DNA of 64,000 nt from Nocardioides potassii (GCF_021648885.1 NZ_JAKJHZ010000010.1:248001-312000); one strand, 5' to 3'. Positions 1 to 8,241 are shown, counted from the first letter of the stretch. The notes: generated by a model not told the origin, from the sequence alone. Made by a program: numbers and translations.

Positions 1-943
1 GCGCGACGTACAGCAACGCGGCACCGGCGACGAGCAGCACCGCGACAATCGTGCGGTTCACCAAGAGGTCGAGGTCGTAGAGCCGGTAGCGCAGAGCCGC
101 CACGGCGATCCCGGCCGGGACGAGCAGGACCACGAGGTTGGCCCACCCCGACGGCACCACGACGATCGCCAGGACCGTGAGCGCCACGGCGTACCCCACC
201 CAGCCGACCTGTCGCCGCTCGACGCCGTCGGCTCGGCGCACGCGGACAACGACCGAGGCGATGGCGATGACCAGCGGTGCGGCCATACCGAGCTGGACCG
301 CCGGTTGCACCACCTCCGCGACCGGACCCACTGCCTCGACCCCGAGCGGGTTGTCGATGCCCGGGAAGAAGTCGAAGGGTCCTGGTGTGAGCGCGATCGT
401 GACCACGCCGACGAGGCCCAGGACGGCCGCGCAGACCAGCGACCATCGCCAGCCGCGCGCAGGGAGGGGACGGCCGTGGGGCACGACCTGCGGGAGGACT
501 GTCGAGACAACGAGCCAGGACGGCAGCCACGCCCAGCTGGCCACCCAGGCGGTGGCTGCGGCGAAGCCGGCGCCCGACGGCAGTACGGCGGAGTCGTCGC
601 CGCCCAGCGCGTACGCCGTCCAGGACAACGCGGAGATGTAGACGGCCGACGCCGCACCGACCGCGAGCAGCAGCCAACCCATGCGGCGGGCCGGCGGGTG
701 CGCCACCAGCAGCGCGCCGGTGATCGAGAACGACGTCGCAACGACCACTTCGGGGGTGCGGATCAGCTGCTCGAGGTAGCCGAGGCCGCTCACCACAGGG
801 AGCGCCACCGCGAGAGCTGCCAAGGCGACGGCGAGGACGGCCAAGAGCCGGGCCGCCGTCGCGGCAACCCGGCTCCCGTCGCGATCCGCAGCCACCTGCT
901 CACCGTAGGGGGCCGGATCGGGAGGTGTCAGGCGTTCTTCCAC
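1..943 (-). CDS. Membrane sensor histidine kinase, N-terminal part (runs off the window)
   Basis: About 314 residues are visible before the window ends. They form a chain of hydrophobic segments followed by RYRLYDLDLLVNRT, a junction I recognise from multi-pass actinobacterial sensor histidine kinases; the next helix is cut by the edge, so the dimerisation and ATPase domains must lie outside. The GTG at 943 gives an N-terminus MEERLTPPD and a 16-nt overlap with the upstream gene; an internal GTG at 895 is the alternative start. The overlap suggests co-transcription with the membrane protein upstream. The kinase call rests on the membrane-domain signature only, because no H or G box is visible. 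Confidence 0.7.
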   Translation of the reverse strand, partial: MEERLTPPDPAPYGEQVAADRDGSRVAATAARLLAVLAVALAALAVALPVVSGLGYLEQLIRTPEVVVATSFSITGALLVAHPPARRMGWLLLAVGAASAVYISALSWTAYALGGDDSAVLPSGAGFAAATAWVASWAWLPSWLVVSTVLPQVVPHGRPLPARGWRWSLVCAAVLGLVGVVTIALTPGPFDFFPGIDNPLGVEAVGPVAEVVQPAVQLGMAAPLVIAIASVVVRVRRADGVERRQVGWVGYAVALTVLAIVVVPSGWANLVVLLVPAGIAVAALRYRLYDLDLLVNRTIVAVLLVAGAALLYVA

Positions 944-1659
944 GCCCGCGCACCGTCCTGGAGGACGTGGTGGGCCAGCCCGACCGCACCGATGAAGTAC
1001 AGCCAGTGCGGGTCGACCGGACCGACGGCGCCGATCGTGAAGTCGAGCACGATGAACACGAGCCACGCCCCCGGGATCCACCGAGGCACTCCGGCTCCCC
1101 TGACCAGCAACCCGATCGTCAGCACGAGCATGCCGATCACGGTCCCAGCCATGAAGGGCAGGGCGAAGAGCACGCCGAGCAAGGGGTCCTGCTGCTGGCT
1201 CTGCATCCACGTCGCGGCGGCCAGCCCGGCCTCACCGTCGAGGAGCGCCCGGATCTGCACGAGTCCGGTGAGCTGGAGGCCGAGGAAGCCCCACATGCCC
1301 AGGACGAGGAGCGTCCCGGCGATGCCTCCGGCACGGCGCGCCCGCCTGGTGAGCAGGTGCGCTGCGGCGACGAAGCCGAGGGCCATGAACGGCAGGGCGA
1401 CCGTGCCGGTCACGGACATGGCCGTCACGAGGGTGGGGCTGTCGGAGGCGAGGGCCACCATGTCGTCGATCGTCTCGGGCCGTCCGCCCAGCAGCTGCGT
1501 CATGACCGCCTGAGCAGTGTTGCCGGCAGCTCCGAGCACCAGCGCCGTGGCGGCGAAGGCGGCGCCGAAGGGGCGCACCGCGGTCTTCGTGGACGGCGCC
1601 ACTGTGGCGTCGGCGGGGGTGGTGCTGACCGGCGCGATGCCGGCGGTGGTGCTGTTCAT
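928..1659 (-). CDS. Multi-pass membrane protein of unknown function
   Basis: 243 residues. After a roughly 25-residue Thr/Ala-rich N-terminus there are about six hydrophobic segments (for example around ALVLGAAGNTAQAVM, LLVLGMWGFLGLQLTG and LFALPFMAGTVIGMLVLTIG). I do not recognise the family. An AAGGAG ribosome-binding site lies 5-6 nt before the ATG. The stop overlaps the start of the downstream histidine kinase gene, so the two are probably one transcript, and this protein may work with that kinase. A short GGCGG/CCGCC inverted repeat lies just upstream at about 1681-1695. Confidence 0.8.
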   Translation of the reverse strand: MNSTTAGIAPVSTTPADATVAPSTKTAVRPFGAAFAATALVLGAAGNTAQAVMTQLLGGRPETIDDMVALASDSPTLVTAMSVTGTVALPFMALGFVAAAHLLTRRARRAGGIAGTLLVLGMWGFLGLQLTGLVQIRALLDGEAGLAAATWMQSQQQDPLLGVLFALPFMAGTVIGMLVLTIGLLVRGAGVPRWIPGAWLVFIVLDFTIGAVGPVDPHWLYFIGAVGLAHHVLQDGARAWKNA

Positions 1660-2289
1660 TGCTGTCTCCTTGGTCTGTGCGGCGGTTCATCCGCCGGCAA
1701 GGAAGACATTTCCGCGACGCGTGTCCTAGGCACTCGGTAGCGGTGTCCTGACCTCGCTGGGACATCGCAAACGGTGGGCGGGTTCTCGGAATCATCCGTG
1801 CGCGGCAGCGGGAACGCCGGCATCGCGTCGGGGCAGGTACTGCCAGCGGTTGGATCCCTTGACCTCGACAACACCGCGACCGCGGTCGCGGTGCCGGCGG
1901 TGTCGCCGTCGACCCGGATAATTATGCGAGCTGATGAACAAGAGGCGGTCGCCGAGTTTAAGTACTTGCTGCCGCTGGGCGTTACCCGGGATGTCACAGC
2001 CATCGGTGCGGCAGACGTCTTGGCTCAGGTGTTCGGAAGCGAAACATGCGCAGGTAATCGCCTACCGAGACATGTCAACTACTTCTCCTGCCTACTCGCG
2101 CGACCAGACGAGTGCCGTCAGGTTCTTCGAATGGCCGCGGCGGCTTCGACCCTGGCCGGGCGAGTACGAATCTGAACACGCTGCTTGGCGTCCTTAACAC
2201 CGGCGGACTCGCGTCATACCGCCGCCTATCAGCCTGTCGAGCGGGTAGCGTCACTTGCTCCGCTACTCGAGGTTCCTGAGGTTGCTGTT
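1660..2289. other. 630-bp stretch without a convincing gene
   Basis: It must carry the promoter of the membrane-protein gene on the minus strand. Open frames of 110-130 codons exist on both strands but lack ribosome-binding sites, recognisable domains and the third-position GC bias of genuine genes here. Base composition is more mixed than in the rest of the window, including an AT-rich patch near 1917-1926. It may be decayed coding DNA. Confidence 0.5.
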
Positions 2290-2991
2290 GTGCCTGCGTT
2301 CCTACGTATGACCCCCACCCGGTTCGCCGCTGCGCTGGCGATGGTGCTCCTAACCCTCTGCCTCTCTGCGGCGTCGGCGAACGCCGACGAGCCATACCCG
2401 CCGTCTGGGACCTTCGCGACCACTAATGCGCAGTTGAAGGAGTCTGGGTGCTTCTACCACCGATACACTCTCGCCTTCGACTCCGGACCGATGACTGAGG
2501 AATGGGGCATCTCCATTCGAGTGCTCGCTCCCGATGGGACCCTCGCAGACATTGCCTCTCGGCTCGGCAGCAACTGGTCGCGAGGCACACTCGCAGAGGA
2601 CATACTCCTGTGCTCGTCCCTAGATCAGCCAGGGACTTACACACTGACCGGCTTCATCACGACCTGGCCGGGCGACGTCGACACCGCATTCCCGCCGCTG
2701 ACCTTCGAGGTCCTACCAGTACCCGTCGCTGACGTGACGGGAACTGTCGCCAAGCGCGCTACGGCAGGTGGCGCCAAACTCATTTTCAGGTCTGCGCCGA
2801 CGCCCACCGGGTACGTGCAGGGCAGGCGCCTCACCTGGAAGATCACCTATGACGGTCGTTCCAAAAGGATCGTCCAGTACGCCGGCGAACGCGACGTGCT
2901 GCGCTTGACATTCCGGCCCGGGACCGGCAAGCACCCCATCCGCGTCTACAGAAATGGCGCCCGCGTGCTCAAAGTGGTTGTGCGTAACTAG
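2290..2991 (+). CDS. Secreted protein of unknown function
   Basis: 233 residues from the GTG at 2290, which has a GAGG motif 8 nt upstream; an ATG at 2308 has no such site and would shorten the protein by six residues. A signal peptide is clear: hydrophobic core ALAMVLLTLCLSAASANA with a likely cut before DEPYPP. Two Cys residues (in SGCFYH and LLCSSL) could form a disulfide outside the cell. The C-terminal half resembles a beta-rich extracellular module ending in TGKHPIRVYRNG. Codon use is less GC-biased than in housekeeping genes of the window. Function not recognised. Confidence 0.7.
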   Translation: MPAFLRMTPTRFAAALAMVLLTLCLSAASANADEPYPPSGTFATTNAQLKESGCFYHRYTLAFDSGPMTEEWGISIRVLAPDGTLADIASRLGSNWSRGTLAEDILLCSSLDQPGTYTLTGFITTWPGDVDTAFPPLTFEVLPVPVADVTGTVAKRATAGGAKLIFRSAPTPTGYVQGRRLTWKITYDGRSKRIVQYAGERDVLRLTFRPGTGKHPIRVYRNGARVLKVVVRN

Positions 2992-3128
2992 AAGGTCCGG
3001 CGAGGTGGCAGTTGACGGTCTCAGCGCGCTTCGACGCATCTAGTCACGGTCGAATTGCACCCGTTAGACATCCGGCGTGCCGCGCTGAGTGCGTCACTCT
3101 CCGGATGCTTGGGGCGCACACCTGACGC

Positions 3129-3482
3129 CTAGGACCAGTGGTCGTACAAACGTTGGCGATCCTCGTTCGGCGCTCCCTCGTAGTCGGCGCCTACTTCCAG
3201 CGTCTCTGCATTCACAACGAGTGGAGCCAGAGACGGCTCGCCTCTGAGGCGGCAATCCTCGGAGATTACGTCCAGGAGGCGGCCCATGCCGTTCGGCGGA
3301 TGACTCAGCTGAGCCGACGCTTTCAGCTCGCCGTAGGTGATGGTCTGTCCACGCCGAGCGACATCGATGAGCTCATCCCTCACCCGTTGCCCGACATCGG
3401 CTTGCATCTGCGTGACAGTGATCGTGCGACCCTTCATGTCGAATCGATCGCCGGGGCGCAGCAGTAGTCCCATGCCGTTCAT
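3129..3482 (-). CDS. Small winged-helix-like protein of unknown function
   Basis: 117 residues from the ATG at 3482. The middle carries QTITYGELKASAQL and PPNGMGRLLDVISEDC, a pattern resembling the YGELA segment of MGMT/ATL-type winged helices, but there is no PCHRV active-site motif, so it is not an alkyltransferase. The ending SLAPLVVNAETLEVGADYEG also looks like a conserved actinobacterial hypothetical. A longer in-frame extension reaches 3761, but its Arg-rich composition is not protein-like. No clear ribosome-binding site. DNA binding is an inference from the fold resemblance only. Confidence 0.6.
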   Translation of the reverse strand: MNGMGLLLRPGDRFDMKGRTITVTQMQADVGQRVRDELIDVARRGQTITYGELKASAQLSHPPNGMGRLLDVISEDCRLRGEPSLAPLVVNAETLEVGADYEGAPNEDRQRLYDHWS

Positions 3483-3672
3483 CGTGACATCGAATGGCTC
3501 AATCTGCAGCCGATGTCGGGGCTGGGGGAACGATCGAGCCGCGGCCGAGGATGCGTCCTTCCGCCGCGAGTACCTGTGGCTCCGCAAGTGATGACCGAGT
3601 AAGCGTGTTGCTGCACCGGTGGCGGTGAACCTACTGCAGCAGACCCCCCGGAGCTCCGTTGAGTGGGAACTG

Positions 3673-3891
3673 TCAACCGGAGGTAAGCCTCTGAGTTTCC
3701 GTGCGGCTTGGCGGGTCAGCGGGTGGCGATTCCGCCGGCGCAGCGGCCGTGTCCGTCGCATCGGCGTTCGCGACGATGATCGTCCACTCGTAGTCCGTGT
3801 AGTCCAACAGGCAGGGCTTGATGCCCAGGCGATGCATCAATGCACGGCGTTCGGGGCCGGGGGGCAGCATGTAGGGACTCTGATCGGACAT
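3673..3891 (-). CDS. Small hypothetical protein
   Basis: 72 residues. The first two thirds have good third-position GC bias and protein-like composition (GIKPCLLDYTDYEWTIIV); the last third is Ala/Pro/Thr-rich. A GAGG lies immediately before the ATG but closer than usual. It is on the same strand as the small winged-helix-like gene at 3129-3482. No family recognised; it could be a remnant of a longer gene. Confidence 0.4.
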   Translation of the reverse strand: MSDQSPYMLPPGPERRALMHRLGIKPCLLDYTDYEWTIIVANADATDTAAAPAESPPADPPSRTETQRLTSG

Positions 3892-4111
3892 GGCCTCACT
3901 CGTTCATTGCGTGGACTGGGTTACGGAGTTCGCACTCAAAGTCCGCGTGCGACACCCATTTATCGGCGAGGTCCAGGCCGGGATCAAGCGTATGAACGAT
4001 AGCTCCGCCTCACGCCACCCCTGAGGACGAGGCTCGGCCGCCTCGCAAGAGCAACCGGCACGCGGGCGTCCCTCCGACAACCAGTGCGCCTAAGGGGCCT
4101 ACGAGCGCTAC

Positions 4112-4600
4112 CTAGTCGTCCGGATCTGCCGCGCTCCGCATCAGTCCCGCGCCCGACTCAGAGCGCGTGGGCGAAACTCGAGCTGTGAGGGTCCGCAGAG
4201 TTGCCTGCAGCTCCTCGAACTCTCCTGTTGCGAGGCCTAGCCGCTCGACCATGTCGCAGTGAATCGCCTCGGCGTGCCGACGCAGGGAATCACCTTTGTC
4301 GGCCAGCGACACCACGACGAAGCGCTCGTCCGCATTGTCGCGGCGGCGTTCGACGAGTCCTCCCGCCTCCATCCGCTTGAGCAGCGGGGTCAGTGTTCCG
4401 TGGTCCAGGCGAAGTTGCGCAGCGAGGTCACGGACGGTGCAGCTCTCGTGTTCCCACAGGACGATCAGCACGAGGTACTGCGGGTAGGTGATTCCGAGCT
4501 GAGCAAGGCCCGGGCGGTATGCCGCGATCACAGCGCGCGATGCGGCGTAGAGGTCGAAACACAGCTGCTCGTCCAGCGGCGGCGCCTTGATTGTCCCCAT
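4112..4600 (-). CDS. MarR-family regulator, OhrR type
   Basis: 162 residues from the ATG at 4600. The opening DEQLCFDLYAASRAVIAAY matches the OhrR/MgrA subgroup, including the single N-terminal Cys (residue 14) that senses organic peroxides in that group. The winged helix follows (LRLDHGTLTPLLKRMEAGGLVERRR) and the wing contains DERFVVVSL. By family knowledge it is a dimeric repressor that releases DNA when the Cys is oxidised. No ohr peroxidase gene lies beside it; the divergent neighbour is an ECF-like sigma gene, with a perfect 10-bp inverted repeat between them that is a likely operator. An in-frame ATG at 4660 would place the repeat inside the gene and is less likely. Confidence 0.85.
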   Translation of the reverse strand: MGTIKAPPLDEQLCFDLYAASRAVIAAYRPGLAQLGITYPQYLVLIVLWEHESCTVRDLAAQLRLDHGTLTPLLKRMEAGGLVERRRDNADERFVVVSLADKGDSLRRHAEAIHCDMVERLGLATGEFEELQATLRTLTARVSPTRSESGAGLMRSAADPDD

Positions 4601-4628
4601 GCGCCACACTCTGCCCCATTCGTCGGTA

Positions 4629-4657
4629 CCTTGTGCACGAGGGTTTAGTGCACAAGG
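4629..4657. promoter_or_regulatory. Inverted repeat, probable MarR/OhrR operator
   Basis: CCTTGTGCAC (4629-4638) and GTGCACAAGG (4648-4657) are perfect 10-bp arms separated by nine bases. The repeat lies between the divergent MarR gene (start 4600) and sigma gene (start 4693). MarR dimers bind inverted repeats of this kind, usually overlapping their own promoter. Binding by this particular regulator is inferred from position. Confidence 0.7.
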
Positions 4658-4692
4658 CATGACGCCGCACTAGGAAGTCTGGGAGGGCACCT

Positions 4693-5214
4693 GTGGCCAC
4701 ACGAGCGACGCCGGAACTTGAAGCCGGTGGCGCAGAACCGCTGGAGCAGCTACTTGTCAGGTCCGGCGGCGGTGACATCGAGGCGTTCGCCGAGCTATAC
4801 GATCGCCTAGCTTCGCGCGTCTTCGGCTTGGTTACGTGGCTGGTCCGGGACGAAGCCGCCTCGCAGCGCATCACCTGCGAAGCGTTTATCGAGGCGTGGC
4901 ACCGCGCGCCGACCTACGACCCGGCCCAGTTGGGCGCCACGGCTTGGACGCTCGTCATCGCCCGCCGGATCGCGGTGAGCGCGCTCCGCCTCTCATGGCC
5001 GCCCGTGGGTCACCCTGCGCCGGCGACCTCCGTCGGCCGTTCATTCCTGCTGGCAGCCGGCCTCAACCGCGTTCAGGCCAACGCCCTTCAGTTGGCTTGG
5101 TTCGGCGGGCTCGACCACCGGCGAATCGAGGAGGAGCTCGACTCCGACGAACCGGCCACGACGCTGATCAACGAGGCGCTGGGGATGCTGGTAGCGATCG
5201 GTCCTCGGCGATGA
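4693..5214 (+). CDS. ECF-like sigma factor, SigK-related, with divergent region 4
   Basis: 173 residues from a GTG preceded by GGGAGG. Region 2 is recognisable (GDIEAFAELYDRLASRVFGL ... EAFIEAWHRAP ... TAWTLVIARRIAVSALR) and resembles SigK-type ECF factors. The C-terminal part aligns in pattern to region 4 (NRVQANALQLAWFGGLDHRR), but the recognition helix is altered: SDEPATTLINEAL stands where a GTVKSRL-type motif is usual. There is no zinc-binding anti-sigma gene next to it. It lies divergent to an OhrR-like regulator across an inverted repeat, suggesting peroxide-linked control. It may be a working sigma factor with unusual -35 recognition, or a decaying one. Confidence 0.7.
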   Translation: MATRATPELEAGGAEPLEQLLVRSGGGDIEAFAELYDRLASRVFGLVTWLVRDEAASQRITCEAFIEAWHRAPTYDPAQLGATAWTLVIARRIAVSALRLSWPPVGHPAPATSVGRSFLLAAGLNRVQANALQLAWFGGLDHRRIEEELDSDEPATTLINEALGMLVAIGPRR

Positions 5215-5220
5215 GACCGC

Positions 5221-5654
5221 GTGGTACCCCGGGCGGGACCGAGGACGGCGACGGGCCGGTTCCAAGAGCGCGAAGCGGCAGACGTGGAGATCGACCATCT
5301 ACGAGTCGCACGCCGCCGCCGGGCCGCCGCAGTGGCGCTACCAGCGCAGGGCGTTGATGGGGACGCGGTGGATGAAGGCGACCTCCGTGAGGTGAGGACG
5401 TTCCCGTCCTTGCCGTCGGGGATGGAGACGATCAGAACGAACGCGTCTTCGAGGTCGGCTACCGCGGCACCTCGGCCCGCACACCTGAAGACCCGGAGTT
5501 CCGGGACGTCCACACCGCATGCGCCGGATTCGGCCTGGCGATCGTCAAAGGCATCGTCGAAGCCCACCACGGCTGTGTCACGGTCGAGAACGTTCCCACG
5601 CCGTCGGCTCGGGCGGAGGGCTGCCGATTCCGAGTAGTCCTATCCGCCCGGTGA
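5221..5654 (+). pseudogene. Histidine kinase C-terminal remnant, frameshifted
   Basis: From 5391 to the TGA at 5652-5654 one frame encodes ERVFEVGYRGTSAR, GFGLAIVKGIVEAHHG, VTVENV and GCRFRVVLSA: the F and G2 boxes and last strand of a histidine-kinase ATPase domain. The N box and kinase core are missing from this frame. In another frame just upstream, DVEIDHLRVARRRRAAAVAL followed by VDGDAVDEGDLREV looks like the segment before the N box. A stop at 5388-5390 separates the two frames, so at least one frameshift and a deletion have occurred. There is no start or ribosome-binding site. Confidence 0.75.
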
Positions 5655-5836
5655 AACATCGCCGCTTGTCGGCGCGGGTCAAACAGCCGACGCAGCCCGG
5701 TCTGCATGGACCGGCAAGTCAGGGCGCTCAGCGTCGGTCGCATTCAAACGTCCCGATCTAGCAGCGGTGGAGTGTGGATGAGTCGGTTTCGTTGCGGATC
5801 GGCTTGCGGTGGCGATGCACAGATTTCCGCGTGGGC

Positions 5837-5842
5837 TAGCGT
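5837..5842 (+). promoter_or_regulatory. -10 box of a leaderless promoter
   Basis: TAGCGT lies 7 nt before the ATG at 5850, placing the predicted transcription start at or next to the start codon. There is no ribosome-binding site, as expected for a leaderless mRNA. Confidence 0.6.
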
Positions 5843-5849
5843 TCAAGAA

Positions 5850-6632
5850 ATGACGTTGAACCATGCGCGCCGCGGAAGCGGCAGGCCGTTGTTGCTCGTG
5901 CACGGTCTGGGCGCTGGATGGCGATCCTGGTCCCCGATCATCGACGAGCTGGCCGAGAGCCGTGAGGTCATCGCCGTCGACCTGCCGGGATTCGGCGAGT
6001 CGCCTCCTTTGACCGGCGAGGTCTCGATCGCCACCCTGACCGACTCCGTCGCAGAATTCATCCGCGAACAGGGTCTGGACGGGGTGTCGACGGTCGGCCA
6101 GTCGATGGGTGGCCGAATGGTGCTTGAGCTCGCACGGCGAGGCGTCGGCGGCGACACCGTGGCGTTGGACCCGGGTGGTTTCTGGAGCGACCGCGAGCTC
6201 GCCGTCTTCGGCGCCACGCTTCGGCCATCGATCGCTCTGGTCCGGGCGCTGCGAGGCACGCTGCCAGCACTGCTGGGCAACCCCGTGGGAAGGACGCTGC
6301 TGTTGGCGCAGTTGTCAGCGCGGCCCTGGGCACTCTCGCGCGAGACCGTGCTGCCGGATGTGCGCGGGCTGGCTGAGTCCCCGTCGACTGGCGCGGCCCT
6401 GGACGCCCTGACCAAGGGGCCCAAGCAGCAGGGTGCGCCGGCCGGCACCGTGCCCGGCCGGGTCACGATCGGTTGGGGTCGTCGTGACCTGGTGACCGTG
6501 CCGAGGCAGGCCGCACGTGCGACGGAACTGTTTCCGGACGCGGTGCTGCACTGGTTCGAGCGGTGTGGCCACTTTCCACAATGGGACGCACCGCATGAGG
6601 CGACCCGACTGATCCTTGACAGCACCAGTTGA
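5850..6632 (+). CDS. Alpha/beta hydrolase
   Basis: 260 residues from the ATG at 5850, chosen because a -10 box lies 7 nt upstream and the protein then begins directly with the fold; a longer in-frame extension to 5706 is not protein-like. It shows the oxyanion-hole HGLG (residues 18-21), the nucleophile elbow GQSMGG with Ser85, the acid segment GRRDLV and a C-terminal GHFPQWD with the catalytic His. This is a typical cytosolic esterase/epoxide-hydrolase-type fold; the substrate cannot be told. No operon partners. It follows a broken histidine kinase. Confidence 0.85.
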   Translation: MTLNHARRGSGRPLLLVHGLGAGWRSWSPIIDELAESREVIAVDLPGFGESPPLTGEVSIATLTDSVAEFIREQGLDGVSTVGQSMGGRMVLELARRGVGGDTVALDPGGFWSDRELAVFGATLRPSIALVRALRGTLPALLGNPVGRTLLLAQLSARPWALSRETVLPDVRGLAESPSTGAALDALTKGPKQQGAPAGTVPGRVTIGWGRRDLVTVPRQAARATELFPDAVLHWFERCGHFPQWDAPHEATRLILDSTS

Positions 6633-6657
6633 GGTCGGTCGCGCAGCCCGGCCTACG

Positions 6658-6674
6658 AGGGCGCTTGTCGCCCT
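6658..6674. terminator. Hairpin after the alpha/beta hydrolase
   Basis: AGGGCG and CGCCCT form a 6-bp stem around a 5-nt loop, 25 nt past the stop. There is no U-tract, which is common for actinobacterial terminators. The remaining bases to 6906 hold no convincing gene. Confidence 0.45.
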
Positions 6675-6906
6675 AGACGGATCGTCATTCGGAACGGGTC
6701 GATCTGCGTCTTAACGCCGCCTGTCGGGGATGCTCGCAACTTCTGGATCTGCGATATGAATGCGTCTTGAGGTCGCCTCTTGCGCCGTATGCAAGCGAAC
6801 TGATCGTGTCGGCGGCGGCACCTGACGGCGAGCAGCCGTGAGACCTGGGAGTTTGTTCGGCGTGTTTGAGAGCCACGACGGCGATGAAGCGATGGGGGGC
6901 GCCAGA

Positions 6907-7473
6907 TCAGCTCGGGTTTCCGTAGCAAGCGGTGTTTGCCAGCACGTCAGCGTCGGATGGCAGTGCTGCCAAGGCTTTGAGGGCAACCAGGGTGCCGTTG
7001 CGGAACCTTGCCTGGTAGACCGCCGGCGCACCAGTCGGGAACGCAGCGGACAGGCATGCCGACGCCACGAGCTGCATCGTGCCGGTGCCGTCCCTCAACA
7101 GGCCGACGTCGGACCCGGCGAGCCATGTCCCAGTGAAGTCAGGGCTGTTGCTTTTGGGAGAACCGATGGGCGAGTAGGGATAGGCGCTGTCGATGGGGTT
7201 TGTGATCTTCTGCGCGTAGCCGACCAAGGGTGCGCCGGTGGCGTTCGCGGACAGCCGGACCTCATTGACGCGGCCCTTCTTGATGGTGGCAGTGAACTCA
7301 AGATCGCTCGGCTCCGGGAAGCCCCCCAGCTCCTTGCAAGTCTTGTCCGGACCTTTCGCGTCCTTGCCCGTGAGCTGCGACTGCACCTGCATGACAGCGG
7401 AGGAGACAAGCGCCTTGCCGCCGTTCAAGATCAGCCATCGGGAGTCGCCGAGTTGAGTCAGGTTGTTCTGCAC
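6907..7473 (-). CDS. Extracellular domain protein, distal half of an amber-split gene
   Basis: 188 residues if it starts at the GTG at 7473. It has no signal peptide or membrane segment, yet contains paired Cys typical of exported domains (TCKELGGFPEP, SACLSAAFP, NTACYGN). It is in the same reading frame as the upstream gene: only a TAG (7477-7479) and one Ser codon separate them. From memory, related actinobacterial proteins continue straight from an EGYCIG motif into an RWL...G segment, so this is probably the C-terminal half of one membrane-anchored protein broken by a Glu-to-amber change. On its own it would remain in the cytoplasm and is likely non-functional unless the stop is read through. 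Confidence 0.65.
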   Translation of the reverse strand: MQNNLTQLGDSRWLILNGGKALVSSAVMQVQSQLTGKDAKGPDKTCKELGGFPEPSDLEFTATIKKGRVNEVRLSANATGAPLVGYAQKITNPIDSAYPYSPIGSPKSNSPDFTGTWLAGSDVGLLRDGTGTMQLVASACLSAAFPTGAPAVYQARFRNGTLVALKALAALPSDADVLANTACYGNPS

Positions 7474-7476
7474 TGA

Positions 7477-7995
7477 CTAACCGATGCAGTACCCCTCGAA
7501 TCCGAGGGTGCAGTCGCCTTCGAAGCGGTCGACCTGGGTGAAGCCTCGGCCGGGGCCGCTGCGTGCGCTGACCCCTCCCGGGAGGGTCTGGGCGTAGAAG
7601 TTCGAACCCTGCAGGTAGGCGCCGCGGCAGGCCGGAGCCGCTGCGTCGTACGGAGTGTCCGGAAAGACGATCGCGACTGCGCCGGTCACGGCAGTCACGA
7701 GCCCGAGCAGAGCTGCGACCGCCCCGACCACGATGCCGGAGTCGGTGGGACCCTCGCCTGGGAGGCGCCCCCCGTTCTTACGGCGCCGCCGCCGTAGCTG
7801 GTCGTAGGTGAGGCTGATCATCAGCGCGGCCAGCGCTCCGGCCAGCACGAGGCTGGTGAGGCGATCTGCGTCAGGTCCGTACCACCCGGTCGAGATGATC
7901 AGGTCTGGATTCATCAGACCGAGAAGCCCGGTTCTGAGGGAAACCGCAGCCGCGAGCAACAGCGTCGAGACGGCCACCAGGGCTTTCCACCACAT
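7477..7995 (-). CDS. Membrane-anchored SH3-like protein, proximal half of an amber-split gene
   Basis: 172 residues from the ATG at 7995, which has GGAG 8 nt upstream; the ATG at 8004 is too close to that site. There are three hydrophobic segments (residues about 5-22, 38-58 and 82-108) with a basic RRRRRK loop after the second, then an outer domain with ACRGAYLQGSNFYAQ, SARSGPGRGFTQVDRF and CTLGFEGYCIG. The latter looks like an SH3-type module with two disulfides. The frame ends in TAG exactly where I would expect the protein to continue; the next open frame is in phase. Function unknown; probably a cell-envelope protein. Confidence 0.7.
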   Translation of the reverse strand: MWWKALVAVSTLLLAAAVSLRTGLLGLMNPDLIISTGWYGPDADRLTSLVLAGALAALMISLTYDQLRRRRRKNGGRLPGEGPTDSGIVVGAVAALLGLVTAVTGAVAIVFPDTPYDAAAPACRGAYLQGSNFYAQTLPGGVSARSGPGRGFTQVDRFEGDCTLGFEGYCIG

Positions 7996-8040
7996 GTGAA
8001 TCACTCCATGCCTGTGCTCGTGCGAGCGGATGTCTGCGGC

Positions 8041-8241
8041 TCAGTAGGCGGGGCTCGCGTCCTCGACTGACTTCAAGGAGATGCACGAGATCGCTTTGAT
8101 ACGAGGCGTCCAAGGCGCGGCGGTTCCGAGTAACAACGGCCGTTGCCCAGACCGTCGAGCAACTGTGGCTGTTTCTCCCGCCCGCGGAAGGCTGAATTGC
8201 AACGTTCGCACTGCCGCGATGAGTGCGTCTTTCCGCCGCAT
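8041..8241 (-). CDS. Possible small protein
   Basis: 66 residues. The ATG at 8241 has GGAGG 4 nt upstream, the main argument for it. The sequence (MRRKDALIAAVRTLQFSLPR ...) matches no family I know, and third-position bias is weak. It would be the first gene of the minus-strand transcript leading to the split membrane protein. It could equally be non-coding. Confidence 0.3.
   Translation of the reverse strand: MRRKDALIAAVRTLQFSLPRAGETATVARRSGQRPLLLGTAAPWTPRIKAISCISLKSVEDASPAY

Noticed and set aside
1774..2175. A 133-codon plus-strand gene
   Set aside because: No ribosome-binding site, no domain, weak third-position bias; the frame contains long low-complexity Ala/Val runs.
3129..3482. An O6-alkylguanine transferase
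   Set aside because: The winged-helix-like segment is present but the PCHRV active-site Cys motif is not.
3129..3761. A 210-residue version of the small winged-helix-like protein
   Set aside because: The added 93 residues are Arg-rich and overlap another likely gene; the recognisable part begins at 3482.
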